This document shows positions 27,394 to 36,590 of a stretch of 64,000 nucleotides of DNA, piece by piece. The stretch's first letter is position 1. Each line of letters begins with the position of its first letter. This DNA is from JBDTSW01 sp963782605. Its GTDB lineage: Bacteria; Actinomycetota; Thermoleophilia; Solirubrobacterales; 70-9. The notes below the pieces were generated by a model. It searched no databases, was not told where the DNA came from, and worked only from the letters and a program-made list of their open reading frames with translations. Location: positions 115,663 through 179,662 of the forward strand of contig CAWAKK010000004.1 of the NCBI GenBank assembly GCA_963782605.1, written 5' to 3'. The position numbers and the translations under genes were made by a program.

Positions 27394-29658
27394 ATGAGCA
27401 TGTTTGACCCGAAGCGCGTCTCGGTGGACGTCGGCGGCAGGGAAATCACCTTCGAGACGGGCAAGCTGGCGCGGCAGGCAGGCGGCGCCGTGGTCGTCTC
27501 CTGCGGCGAGACGATGGTGCTCTGCACCGCGACCGTCGGCGACCTCCGCGACGTCGACTTCCTCCCGCTCACCGTCGACGTTGAGGAGAAGCACTACGCC
27601 GCCGGCAAGATCCCCGGCTCCTTCTTCCGTCGCGAGGCCCGAGCGGGCGAGAAGGCGACGCTCACCGCGCGCATGATCGACCGGCCGATCCGCCCCCTCT
27701 TCCCCAAGGGCTACCACCACGAGACCCAGATCGTGGCGCAGCCCATCTCGGTCGACCACGTGCACCCCTACGACATCCTCGCCATGAACGGCGCCTCCGC
27801 CGCGCTCGCGATCTCGCCCGCACCCGTCGGCACCCACGTTGGCGCCGTCCGCATCGGCAAGCTCGATGGCGACTTCGTGGTCAACCCCGACGAGGAGTCG
27901 CTCGGCGAGCTCGAGATGGACCTGATCGTCTCCGGATCCGAGGACGCGATCCTCATGGTCGAGTGTGGCGCGGACGGTGTAACCGAGGCCGAGGTGCTCG
28001 ACGCCCTGGATATCGCCCATGGCGAGATTCGCAAGATCGTTGGAGCGATCGAGGAGCTTCGCGGCATCGCCGGCAAGAAGAAGATCGAGGTCGAGGTCCC
28101 GGAGGTCGATGCTGACCTCTTGGAGCGGATCCGCTCGGACTTCGGCGCGAAGCTCGAGGAGGCCACCCAGGTGCCCGAGAAGCTCGCGCGCCAGGACGCC
28201 ATCGACGAGGTTGAGGCCGAGGCGCTCGCCAAGCTGGCCGCGGGCGAGGGCGACGTGGAGATCGACCCGGAGAAGGCTCCGGAGGTGGGCCGAGCGTTCG
28301 CAAAGCTCGAGAAGGACATGATCCGCAAGCACATCGCGATCGACAAGAAGCGCCCCGACGGTCGCGCTCAGGACGAGATCCGGCCGATCGAGACCGAGGT
28401 GGACATCTCGCCCCGCGCTCACGGCTCGGCCCTGTTTACGCGTGGAGAGACGCAGATCCTCTCCAGCGTCGCGCTGGGTACGACCCGGATGGACATGAAG
28501 GTCGACAACCTCGGTCTCGAGGAGACCAAGCGCTTCTGGCACCACTACAACTTCCCACCCTTCTCGGTGGGCGAGGCGGGCTTCATGCGTGGCCCAAAGC
28601 GCCGCGATATCGGCCACGGAGCGCTCGCGGAGCGGGCGCTCATCGCGTCGATTCCCGACGAGGAGGAGTTCCCGTACGTGATCCGCGTCGTCTCCGACAC
28701 GCTCGAGTCGAACGGTTCGTCATCGATGGGCTCAGTCTGCGCGTCCTCGATGGCGCTGCAGGCCGCCGGCGTCCCGGTTTCCGCACCGGTGGCTGGCGTC
28801 GCCATGGGCTTGATCAAGGAGGGCGACGAACACATCGTGCTCACCGACATCGCCGGCGTCGAGGATCACCTCGGCGACATGGACTTCAAGGTCGCCGGCT
28901 TCGAGGACGGGATCACCGCGCTGCAGATGGACATCAAGATCTCGGGGGTCACCTTCGAGATCCTGCGAGACGCCCTCGAGCAGGCGCGTCAGGGCCGGCT
29001 CTTCATCCTCGGCAAGATGGCCGAGGCGATCGATGGACCGCGCTCCGAGCTCTCCGAGTACGCGCCCGCGATCGAGTCGATCCAGATCGACCCGGACAAG
29101 ATCGGAGCGGTCATCGGCAAGGGCGGCGAGACGATCCGCGGCATGCAGGAGGAGTTCGAGGCCGAGATCGACATCGACGATGACGGCACCGTTCGTGTCT
29201 ACGCGCCATCGGGCAAGCTGGTCAAGGCCTGCATCGATCGGATCGAGTCGATGACCCGTGAGGCCGAGGTCGGCGACACGTTCAAGGGCAAGGTCGTGAA
29301 GACCACCACGTTCGGCGCCTTCGTCGAGCTCGTCAAGGGCACCGATGGCCTGCTTCACATCTCCAACGTGAAGCCCGGCGAGCGAGTGGGCGCCGTCGAG
29401 GATGTCTTGAGCGCGGGCGACGAGCTCGACGTCACCGTGGTCGAGGTCGACCGCGAGCGTGGCCGGATCGGCTTGCGCCTCTCCGACGATCCCTCAATCG
29501 AGGGCAAGTCGGCCGAAGACCTGGCAGGGGTCGGCACCGGCGATCCCGGCCCGCGCCGCGGCGGCGGTGGCGGTGGTGGCGGGCGAGGTCGCGAGCGCCT
29601 GGACGGCGGACGGCGCGACCGCGGTGGCCGCGGTGGCCCTGGACGCGATCGTCGCTAG
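27394..29658 (+). CDS. pnp: polyribonucleotide nucleotidyltransferase (PNPase)
   Basis: 3'-5' phosphorolytic RNase. The 754-aa protein has two RNase PH domains: the first has GKIPGSFFRREARAGEKATL, the second RGETQILSSVALG and MGSVCASSMALQAAGVPV. A helical domain separates them. A KH domain with IGAVIGKGGETIRG and an S1 domain with TFGAFVELVKGTDGLLHIS follow. The tail is unusual: a run of Gly and Arg (about 35 residues) that may bind RNA. Confidence 0.98.
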   Translation: MSMFDPKRVSVDVGGREITFETGKLARQAGGAVVVSCGETMVLCTATVGDLRDVDFLPLTVDVEEKHYAAGKIPGSFFRREARAGEKATLTARMIDRPIRPLFPKGYHHETQIVAQPISVDHVHPYDILAMNGASAALAISPAPVGTHVGAVRIGKLDGDFVVNPDEESLGELEMDLIVSGSEDAILMVECGADGVTEAEVLDALDIAHGEIRKIVGAIEELRGIAGKKKIEVEVPEVDADLLERIRSDFGAKLEEATQVPEKLARQDAIDEVEAEALAKLAAGEGDVEIDPEKAPEVGRAFAKLEKDMIRKHIAIDKKRPDGRAQDEIRPIETEVDISPRAHGSALFTRGETQILSSVALGTTRMDMKVDNLGLEETKRFWHHYNFPPFSVGEAGFMRGPKRRDIGHGALAERALIASIPDEEEFPYVIRVVSDTLESNGSSSMGSVCASSMALQAAGVPVSAPVAGVAMGLIKEGDEHIVLTDIAGVEDHLGDMDFKVAGFEDGITALQMDIKISGVTFEILRDALEQARQGRLFILGKMAEAIDGPRSELSEYAPAIESIQIDPDKIGAVIGKGGETIRGMQEEFEAEIDIDDDGTVRVYAPSGKLVKACIDRIESMTREAEVGDTFKGKVVKTTTFGAFVELVKGTDGLLHISNVKPGERVGAVEDVLSAGDELDVTVVEVDRERGRIGLRLSDDPSIEGKSAEDLAGVGTGDPGPRRGGGGGGGGRGRERLDGGRRDRGGRGGPGRDRR

Positions 29659-29662
29659 TTAG

Positions 29663-30979
29663 TTGCTGAAAGACCCGCGCGACAGCCACACCGTAGCTCT
29701 ACCCGAGGCCGTCGAGCTGACCGAGCTCGACGGGCTCAGGGTCATCACCGAGGTGGTGCCGGCCGTCCGCTCGGTTGCACTCGGGCTCTGGGTCCGCACC
29801 GGCTCGCGCAACGAGGCCTCCGGTCAGGAGGGCCTCTCTCATTTCCTCGAGCACCTGCTCTTCAAGGGGACCGAGCGCCACTCGGCGATCGAGATCTCCG
29901 AGCTCTTCGACGGGATGGGCGCGGCCGCCAACGCCGCGACCTCCAAGGAGTCGACCCACCTCTACGCCCGCATCCTCGACGAGCACACGGCGGAGGCCTT
30001 CGATCTGATGGCCGAGATGCTCTTGGCGCCCTCTTTGCCCGCAGACGAGATCGGCCCCGAGCGTGAGGTCGTGCTCGAGGAGATCGCGATGTATGAGGAC
30101 GAGCCGCAGGACAGGGTGCATGACGTCCTGGCTCACGCCGTCTATGGCGATCATCCGCTGGGGCGTCGCGTGCTGGGGGAGACCGACGTGATCGCGGGCG
30201 TCTCGCGCGAGCAGATCGCCTCCTATCACTCCGGGCACTACACGGCCGAGAACATCGTGGTCTCGGCGGCCGGGCACCTCGACCACGCCGAGATCGTCGA
30301 GCTCGCCCGTCGCCACCTTCAGCCTCCTGCGGCGGGCTCGAACGGCTCCAGCGACACAAGCTTGGCCGAGCAGCCTCGGCTTCGCTTCCACGCGAAGGAC
30401 ACCGAGCAGTACCACATCTGCTTTGGCGGCCAGGGAATCCGGCGCGACGACGAGCGCCGATTCGCGCTGGGAGTCCTCGACTCGATCTTCGGCGGATCGA
30501 CCTCTTCCCGCCTCTTCCGCGAGATCCGCGAGAAGCGCGGGCTCGCGTACGCGGTCGGCTCCTACACGGAGCAGTACGTGGACCGCGGGATGGTCGCCAT
30601 GTACGTCGGCACCCGCGAGGAGAACGTGGCCGAGGCGTGCGAGATCTTCGGCCGCGAGCTCACCATGCTGCGAGACCAGGGCGTGCACGCCAACGAGCTC
30701 GACCGCGCGAAGCAGCACCTGAAGGGGCGCATGGTGCTGGGCCTCGAGTCCACCGGCGCCCGCATGGCGCGGCTCGCCCGCGCGCTCCTCTACGACCTGC
30801 CGGTGCTCTCCATCGACGAGATGCTCGACCGCGTCGAGGCGGTCACCGCCGACGACCTCGCCGCCCTCGCACAAGAGCTCTACGACCCCACCCGGCTCAG
30901 CGCCGCGTGCATCGGCCCTGACGAAGATCGTTTCCGCAGCGCCGCCGCCTCCGTGAGCGAATCGCTCGCAGCCGCGTGA
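29663..30979 (+). CDS. M16-family zinc peptidase (processing-peptidase-like)
   Basis: A 438-aa single-chain M16 protease. The inverted zinc motif HFLEHLLFKG is present, with the distal glutamate in REVVLEEI. The C-terminal half has FGGSTSSRLFREIREKRGLAY, typical of the family. The pnp-M16 pairing is common in Gram-positives. The substrate is unknown. It starts at a TTG four bases after pnp and overlaps dapB. Confidence 0.9.
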   Translation: MLKDPRDSHTVALPEAVELTELDGLRVITEVVPAVRSVALGLWVRTGSRNEASGQEGLSHFLEHLLFKGTERHSAIEISELFDGMGAAANAATSKESTHLYARILDEHTAEAFDLMAEMLLAPSLPADEIGPEREVVLEEIAMYEDEPQDRVHDVLAHAVYGDHPLGRRVLGETDVIAGVSREQIASYHSGHYTAENIVVSAAGHLDHAEIVELARRHLQPPAAGSNGSSDTSLAEQPRLRFHAKDTEQYHICFGGQGIRRDDERRFALGVLDSIFGGSTSSRLFREIREKRGLAYAVGSYTEQYVDRGMVAMYVGTREENVAEACEIFGRELTMLRDQGVHANELDRAKQHLKGRMVLGLESTGARMARLARALLYDLPVLSIDEMLDRVEAVTADDLAALAQELYDPTRLSAACIGPDEDRFRSAAASVSESLAAA

Positions 30980-31650
30980 TCCGGGTAGCCGTCTCAGGCG
31001 CCGCCGGGCGCATGGGAAGCACGGTCTGCGAGGCGGTCGAGCGAGCCGAGGATCTCGAGCTCACCGGCAGGGCCGATCCGGCCCTCGATGCGCCCCTGGC
31101 CGACATGCTGGCCGACGCTGAGGTCGTCGTTGACTTCTCGACGCCGCAAACCGCGCCCGACAACGCCCTCGCGTGCGCGCGCGCCGGCGTACACGCGGTG
31201 ATCGGCACCTCGGGCTGGGATGTCGAGGCGCTGCGCGGCGCCCTCGAGCGCGAGCGAGAGGGCGATGCCAGGGTGCTGTTCGCGCCCAACTTCGCGATCG
31301 GCGCGGTGCTCATGATGCGCTTCGCGCAAGAGGCGGCGGCGCACATGCCGGACTGCGAGATCGTCGAGCTCCATCACGACCGCAAGCTCGACGCGCCGTC
31401 GGGGACGGCGAAGCGCACGGCTGAGCTCATCAGCGGCGCTGGGGGGGAGGTCCACGAGCCGATCCACTCGGTGCGCCTCCCCGGGCTCGTCGCCCATCAG
31501 GAGGTCATCTTCGGAGGACAGGGCCAGACCCTCTCCATACGCCATGACTCGATCGATCGCAGCTCGTTCATGCCCGGCGTGCTGCTCGCGATCCGGAGGG
31601 TCGGCGGGCTTCCCGACCAGCTCACGGTGGGCCTCGAGGCGGTTCTTTAG
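30976..31650 (+). CDS. dapB: 4-hydroxy-tetrahydrodipicolinate reductase
   Basis: Lysine/diaminopimelate pathway enzyme. The 224-aa protein has the nucleotide-binding VSGAAGRMGS, GTSGWD, and the active-site HHDRKLDAPSGTAKRT. It is somewhat shorter than the usual 245-270 aa. The GTG start overlaps the M16 gene. It is the last complete gene of block A. Confidence 0.95.
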   Translation: MIRVAVSGAAGRMGSTVCEAVERAEDLELTGRADPALDAPLADMLADAEVVVDFSTPQTAPDNALACARAGVHAVIGTSGWDVEALRGALEREREGDARVLFAPNFAIGAVLMMRFAQEAAAHMPDCEIVELHHDRKLDAPSGTAKRTAELISGAGGEVHEPIHSVRLPGLVAHQEVIFGGQGQTLSIRHDSIDRSSFMPGVLLAIRRVGGLPDQLTVGLEAVL

Positions 31651-31864
31651 GTGGCGGATATCCCCGAGCTCGCGGAGCTCGACGCGACGGGACAGGCGGA
31701 GCTGGTCCGAAGCGGCGAGGCGGATCCCGCCGAGCTGGTCGCCGCGGCGATCGAGCGGATCGAGGCGCTCAACCCGACGCTGAACGCGGTCATCCATCCG
31801 CTCTATGCGGAAGCCGAGGCCATGGCGGCCAACAAGCTCCCCAGCAAGACGCAACCGAACCAGT

Positions 31865-31866
<2 letters not shown>
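31651..31866 (+). pseudogene. amidase N-terminus, truncated at the poly-A joint
   Basis: The first 55-60 residues (LVRSGEADPAELVAAAIERI, ALNPTLNAVI) are the start of an amidase-signature enzyme such as GatA-like amidases. From about 31,825 the frame reads NKLPSKTQPNQ and stops at the edge of the A tract. The catalytic Lys-Ser-Ser part is missing. The cut looks like the end of block A, not a natural gene end. Confidence 0.8.
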
Positions 31867-31899
<33 letters not shown>

Positions 31900-32031
31900 T
31901 TGCGGGCGCCCTTCAGGAGGGTCAAACCAGGCGCCTGACATGCGCCGGAGCGGCTCCGAAAAGGTGCGGGCCGGGGAACGGCGCTGTCGCCTGAAGCGCG
32001 GGCGATGAGGCGCAGTGCTAACATAACCAGG

Positions 32032-32622
32032 ATGTTGCAAGTGACGTTTCCCGAAATAGCTCGTGTGCTCGAAACACTGAGCGCGACGGCGCCGCCCGCC
32101 GAAGGGCACGGTTGCTTGTGCGGTGCGCTGTGCACGACGCAGCACTATCCGTTCGATCGCTGGCTCGATGAGATCATTCCGGACGTCGAGGACGCCAGTG
32201 ACGGCGATCGTCGCGCGCTCAATCTGCTCTTCACCGACACGCTCAATGCGTTGCGCAGCGACAGTATGGAGTTCGAACCGCTCCTGCCTGACGACGATGC
32301 GACGCTCGAACTGCGCGCCACCGCGCTGTCGCAATGGTGTCAGGGATTCCTGTATGGCTTTGGATCTGCACAACCGCAGAAGGGCGAAGGGCTGCCGCCC
32401 GACGTCGAGGAGATTCTCCGCGACCTGACGCACATCAGCCGCGCTACCGTCGCGGCGGAAGACGCTGGAGAAGAGGAAGAAAGCGCCTATGCGGAGGTCG
32501 TCGAGTACGTTCGCGCAGGCGTACAGCTGATTCACGATGAGCTGACCGCCGTGCGCGCCGGCGATGCCCCTTCCTTCGAGGCGCCCCCAGAAGAAGACGA
32601 CCCGGACCCCAGGTTCAATTGA
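32032..32622 (+). CDS. ygfB: UPF0149 / YgfB-family protein
   Basis: A 196-aa member of UPF0149: GHGCLCGALC near the N-terminus, LSQWCQGFLYGFG in the middle, AYAEVVEYVRAGVQLIHDEL and an acidic C-terminus. Its molecular role is unclear. It heads the ygfB-pepP-ubiH-ubiI cluster typical of Gammaproteobacteria. An ATG nine codons upstream is an alternative start. Confidence 0.9.
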   Translation: MLQVTFPEIARVLETLSATAPPAEGHGCLCGALCTTQHYPFDRWLDEIIPDVEDASDGDRRALNLLFTDTLNALRSDSMEFEPLLPDDDATLELRATALSQWCQGFLYGFGSAQPQKGEGLPPDVEEILRDLTHISRATVAAEDAGEEEESAYAEVVEYVRAGVQLIHDELTAVRAGDAPSFEAPPEEDDPDPRFN

Positions 32623-32640
32623 TCCAACGATCAGGTTTGC

Positions 32641-33948
32641 ATGCGCAAAGACGAATTCGCTCGCCGTCGCCGGCAACTCATGAAGATGATGGGGAAGGGC
32701 GGCATCGCCATCCTGCCCGCCGCGCTCGAGAAGCCTCGCAACAACGACGTCTTGTATCACTACCGGCCGGACAGCGATTTCTTCTATCTGACGGGCTTCG
32801 CTGAGCCTGATGCGGTCGCAGTCCTGATCCCGGGCCGGAGCCAGGCCGAGTATGTGCTGTTCGTCCGCGACCGCGACCCCGCCCGCGAGACATGGGATGG
32901 TCGCCGAGCGGGGCCCGACGGCGCGACGCGTGAATATGGCGCGGACGACGCGTTTCCCATCAGCGATATCGACGACATCCTGCCGGGACTCATGGAGCAC
33001 TGCTCCCGCGTGTACTACACCATGGGTCTGCACCCGGAGTTCGATCAGCGCGTCATCGGCTGGGTCAACGGACTCAAGACGCAGGCGCGTACGGGCGTGC
33101 ATCCGCCGCAGGAGTTCGTCGCGCTCGACCACTTCCTGCACGACATGCGGCTGTTCAAGTCCCGACCGGAGCTCGACGCGATGCGTCACGCGGCGCGTAT
33201 CGCCGTGACGGCGCACAAGCGCGCGATGCGCTTTACGCGCCCCGGTCGCATGGAATACGAAGTGATGGCCGAGCTGCTCCATGAGTTCCGGCGCAGTAAC
33301 GCGGATATCTCGTATCACCCGATCGTCGGGGGCGGCGCCAACGCGTGCATCCTGCACTATCACGAGAATTCGGAAACCCTCAAGGACGGCGACCTGCTGC
33401 TGATCGATGCCGGGTGCGAGTACGAGCTGTACGCTTCGGACATCACGCGCACATTTCCGGTAGGAGGGCGTTTCACTCCGGAGCAGCGCGCTGTGTACGA
33501 AGTCGTGCTGGAGGCGCAGAACGCGGCAATCGACAAGATCCGCCCGGGATGCCACTGGAACGAAGCGCACGACGCCGCCGTCAAGTCGATCACGCACGGC
33601 CTCATCAAGCTCGGCCTGCTGAAGGGCAAGGCGCCGAACCTGATACGCGACGGCGCCTACCGCAAGTTCTTCATGCATCGCACCGGCCATTGGCTGGGCA
33701 TGGACGTGCATGACGTCGGCGACTACAAGATCGGCGATCAGTGGCGCGTCCTCGAGCCCGGCATGGTGATGACGGTTGAACCGGGTGTGTATATCCCGGC
33801 TGGAACCAAGGGCGTGCCGAAGCGCTGGTGGAACATCGGTGTGCGTATCGAGGATGACGTTGCGGTGACGCGCGACGGCGCTGAAGTCCTGACTGCGGGT
33901 CTGATCAAAGAGCCAGACGCCATCGAGAAGTGGATGAGGGCGGCATGA
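32641..33948 (+). CDS. pepP: Xaa-Pro aminopeptidase
   Basis: Di-manganese peptidase releasing the N-terminal residue before proline. The 435-aa protein has an N-terminal creatinase-like domain (YHYRPDSDFFYLTGFAEPDA) and the metal ligands in DAGCEYELYASDITRTFP, HRTGHWLGMDVHD, TVEPGVYI and VRIEDDV. It follows ygfB by 18 bases and is intact. Confidence 0.97.
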   Translation: MRKDEFARRRRQLMKMMGKGGIAILPAALEKPRNNDVLYHYRPDSDFFYLTGFAEPDAVAVLIPGRSQAEYVLFVRDRDPARETWDGRRAGPDGATREYGADDAFPISDIDDILPGLMEHCSRVYYTMGLHPEFDQRVIGWVNGLKTQARTGVHPPQEFVALDHFLHDMRLFKSRPELDAMRHAARIAVTAHKRAMRFTRPGRMEYEVMAELLHEFRRSNADISYHPIVGGGANACILHYHENSETLKDGDLLLIDAGCEYELYASDITRTFPVGGRFTPEQRAVYEVVLEAQNAAIDKIRPGCHWNEAHDAAVKSITHGLIKLGLLKGKAPNLIRDGAYRKFFMHRTGHWLGMDVHDVGDYKIGDQWRVLEPGMVMTVEPGVYIPAGTKGVPKRWWNIGVRIEDDVAVTRDGAEVLTAGLIKEPDAIEKWMRAA

Positions 33949-33999
33949 CCGTGAGTCGTGCGTCCCCGGTCCGGAACTCGAGCCCTGCGGCGCGTTGCG

Positions 34000-35265
34000 A
34001 TGAGCGTCGAGCCAGTCCCGACCGTCGACGTCGCCATCGCAGGCGGCGGTCTGGTCGGCGCGAGTCTGGCGCTGGCGCTGTCGCAGCTGCGTCTCAGAAC
34101 GGCGCTGATCGAAGCGGTCCCCTACGGGGCCAGCAATCAGCCGAGCTTCGATGATCGCACTACGGCCCTGTCGAACGGCAGCCGCAGAGTGTTCGAAGCA
34201 TTGGGCGTCTGGCCGTTGATCGAACGGGAGGCGACTCCGATTCGTCGCATTCACGTCTCTGATCAGGGGCGTTTCGGGTTCGCGCGCATCGACGCGCAGG
34301 AACAGGGTCTCAGCGCGCTCGGCTACGTCGTCACCAACCGCGTGATGGGTGCGGCCTTGTGGCGGCGTCTGCAGGAGGAGGCCGTCCGGATCGTGGCGCC
34401 CGCGCGCGTCACGGGAATGACTCTGAGCGGCGCCCGACAGCGGATCGACTGGGCGCACGAGGAGGAAACGCACGTTCTCGAGGCGCGTCTGGCCGTCGCC
34501 GCAGACGGCGCTCGTTCCACATTGCGCGAGGCGGCGGGAGTCGGCGCCAGCACCTGGAGCTACGACCAGGTTGCGCTCGTTGCGAATGTCTTCACACAGC
34601 GGTTTCACAATCATGTCGCCTACGAGCGCTTTACGCCGTCGGGACCGATTGCGCTGTTGCCGATGACGGAAGGCCGACTGGGGCTGATCTGGACCTTCGC
34701 GCCCAAAGAGGCCGAGCAAGTCGCGCAGTTGTCGGATGAAGCTTTCCTTGCGCGCCTGCAAAGGGAGTTTGGCTTTCGGTTGGGCCGGTTCACGCGCGTC
34801 GGGGCTCGGCAGGTTTATCCTTTGGCGCTGACGCGGTCCGATGAGCATGTTGCGCCGCGACTCGCCGTCGTGGGCAATGCGGCGCAGTCGTTGCATCCCA
34901 TCGCCGGGCAGGGATTCAATCTCGGCTTGCGCGACGCAGCGAGTCTCGCTGAAGTTCTTGCGGACGGGCGTGTGCAGCAGGGCGAAGACTTCGATCCCGG
35001 CGACGGCGTGTGGCTCGAGCACTATCGCGAGTGGCGCGAGGCGGACCGCGTGAATATCGTCCGATTCACCGACGGGCTCGTGCGCTTGTTCACCCAGCCG
35101 TTCGGCCCTGCAAAGCTTGTTCGGGATATGGGCATGCTCGCGTTTGACCTCATGCCCGCCGCGAAGGATGCGCTGTCGCAGCTGTCGCTCGGCGCCGCCG
35201 GCAAGGTTCCGCGACTCGCCGCGGGGCGCCCCGTTGATATGAGGTCCGCGCGATTTCAGTACTGA
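34000..35265 (+). CDS. ubiH: 2-octaprenyl-6-methoxyphenol hydroxylase
   Basis: FAD monooxygenase of ubiquinone synthesis. The 421-aa protein has the FAD motif AIAGGGLVGASLALAL, a middle VAADGARSTLREAAG (DG motif), and VGNAAQSLHPIAGQGFNLGL. The ATG at 34000 is chosen just before the Rossmann fold; an in-frame GTG 14 codons upstream is possible. Its place between pepP and ubiI supports the assignment. Confidence 0.92.
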   Translation: MSVEPVPTVDVAIAGGGLVGASLALALSQLRLRTALIEAVPYGASNQPSFDDRTTALSNGSRRVFEALGVWPLIEREATPIRRIHVSDQGRFGFARIDAQEQGLSALGYVVTNRVMGAALWRRLQEEAVRIVAPARVTGMTLSGARQRIDWAHEEETHVLEARLAVAADGARSTLREAAGVGASTWSYDQVALVANVFTQRFHNHVAYERFTPSGPIALLPMTEGRLGLIWTFAPKEAEQVAQLSDEAFLARLQREFGFRLGRFTRVGARQVYPLALTRSDEHVAPRLAVVGNAAQSLHPIAGQGFNLGLRDAASLAEVLADGRVQQGEDFDPGDGVWLEHYREWREADRVNIVRFTDGLVRLFTQPFGPAKLVRDMGMLAFDLMPAAKDALSQLSLGAAGKVPRLAAGRPVDMRSARFQY

Positions 35266-35308
35266 GTTGCATCGATTTCGGATTCCGAGCCTCCGCCCTC
35301 TGGCCTGC

Positions 35309-35334
35309 AGCCCGTAGCCCGTAGCCCGTAGCCC
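35309..35334. repeat. heptamer tandem repeat (AGCCCGT)
   Basis: Three full copies and one partial copy of AGCCCGT lie just before the ubiI start. Related C-rich short repeats occur at 40153-40184. Short intergenic tandem repeats of this kind are frequent in Xanthomonadales-like genomes, in my recollection. Confidence 0.8.
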
Positions 35335-35340
35335 AAAGCA

Positions 35341-36575
35341 ATGCGTCACGACTTCGACCTTCTGATCATCGGCGGCGGCATGGTGGGCGCCTGCGTCGCG
35401 GCGCTCGCTGGTTCAAACCGCGATCTCGCTGACCTGCGCATTGCGATGCTCGAGCCGCGTCCGCCTGCGACGCCGCCGCCCGACGATGACGTCGAGTTGC
35501 GCGTGTCGGCGATCTCGCGCGCTTCCGAGCGCATCTTGTCCGCCGTCGACGCTTGGTCGCGCATCCCCGCGAAACACCGGTCGGCGTACTCGGAGATGAA
35601 GGTGTGGGATGCGCAGATGAAGCCACACGGCGCCGGCTCCATCCATTTCTCGGCGAGCGCGTCGAGCGAGCCGAATCTTGGTTACATCGTCGAGAACCGA
35701 CGCATCCAATGGGCGTTGTACGACTGCCCGTCGTTCCGGCGACGCGTCACCGTGCTGAGCGCCGAACTTGCGGCGCTCGAGTTCGGTCAGGACCAGGCGA
35801 TCGCCGTGCTCGCGGACGGACGCCGGATCTCGGCGGCGCTGGTGGTCGGCGCTGACGGCGCCGCTTCGGCAGTCGCAAGCTTGCGGGAATCGAGACGACA
35901 GGCAAAGAGTACGACCAGCATGCGTTCGTCACGCACGTGCGCACCGAGCGTTCCCACGAGCGTACGGCGTGGCAGCGGTTTCTCGCGACCGGGCCGATTG
36001 CGTTTCTCCCTCTCGCCGACGGACGCAGCTCGATCGTCTGGACCACGACTCCAGAGCACGCAGCCAGTCTGGTTGCGCGACCGGTCGAGGCGGCGGCGAT
36101 CGAGATCGCTGCGGCGATCGACGACGTTCTTGGTCGGGTTGAGATCGCCGGACCTCGCGGCGCCTTTCCGTTGCGCATGACGCACGCTCGAGCCTATTGC
36201 CGGGAGCGTTTCGCTCTCGTTGGCGATGCGGCGCACTCGGTGCATCCACTCGCCGGTCAGGGCGTCAATCTCGGGCTTCTGGATGCGCCGCGCTGGTCGA
36301 AGTGCTGCTCGGAGGAGGTCGCCGCGAGCGATCGACCCGAAACGATATGCAGAACTGAAGGCGTTGCGCAGGTACGAGCGCTGGCGCAAGAGCGAGAACA
36401 CGATCGCGCTCTGGCCTGATCGACGGTCTGAACCGACTGTTCAGCACGTCGAATGATGCACTCGCCTGGGCGCGGCGACTTGGTCTCACCGTGGTCGATC
36501 GCAGGAGCCTCGCGAAGCGATTCTTCATGGGGCGCGCCCTGGGAACGAGAGGTGAGTTGCCCCGCGTCGCGATGA
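35341..36575 (+). pseudogene. ubiI: UbiI/VisC-type ubiquinone hydroxylase, frameshifted
   Basis: FAD monooxygenase paralogous to UbiH. The first frame gives IIGGGMVGACVAALAG, VENRRIQWALYD and VVGADGAASAVASL. A base is missing near 35,883, after which AWQRFLATGPIAFLPLADG and GDAAHSVHPLAGQGVNLGL continue in a second frame. A further shift near 36,290 leads to YAELKALRRYERWRKSEN, and another brings DRRSLAKRFFMGRALG. All parts of a full-length enzyme are present in order, so indel errors are likelier than decay. The exact stop is uncertain. Confidence 0.8.
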
Positions 36576-36590
36576 GCGGAGGGATTCCTC

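Noticed and set aside
31900..32031. 6S RNA or zapA upstream of ygfB
   Set aside because: These genes are often near ygfB, but only about 130 bases are present and no zapA frame or 6S-like fold is seen.
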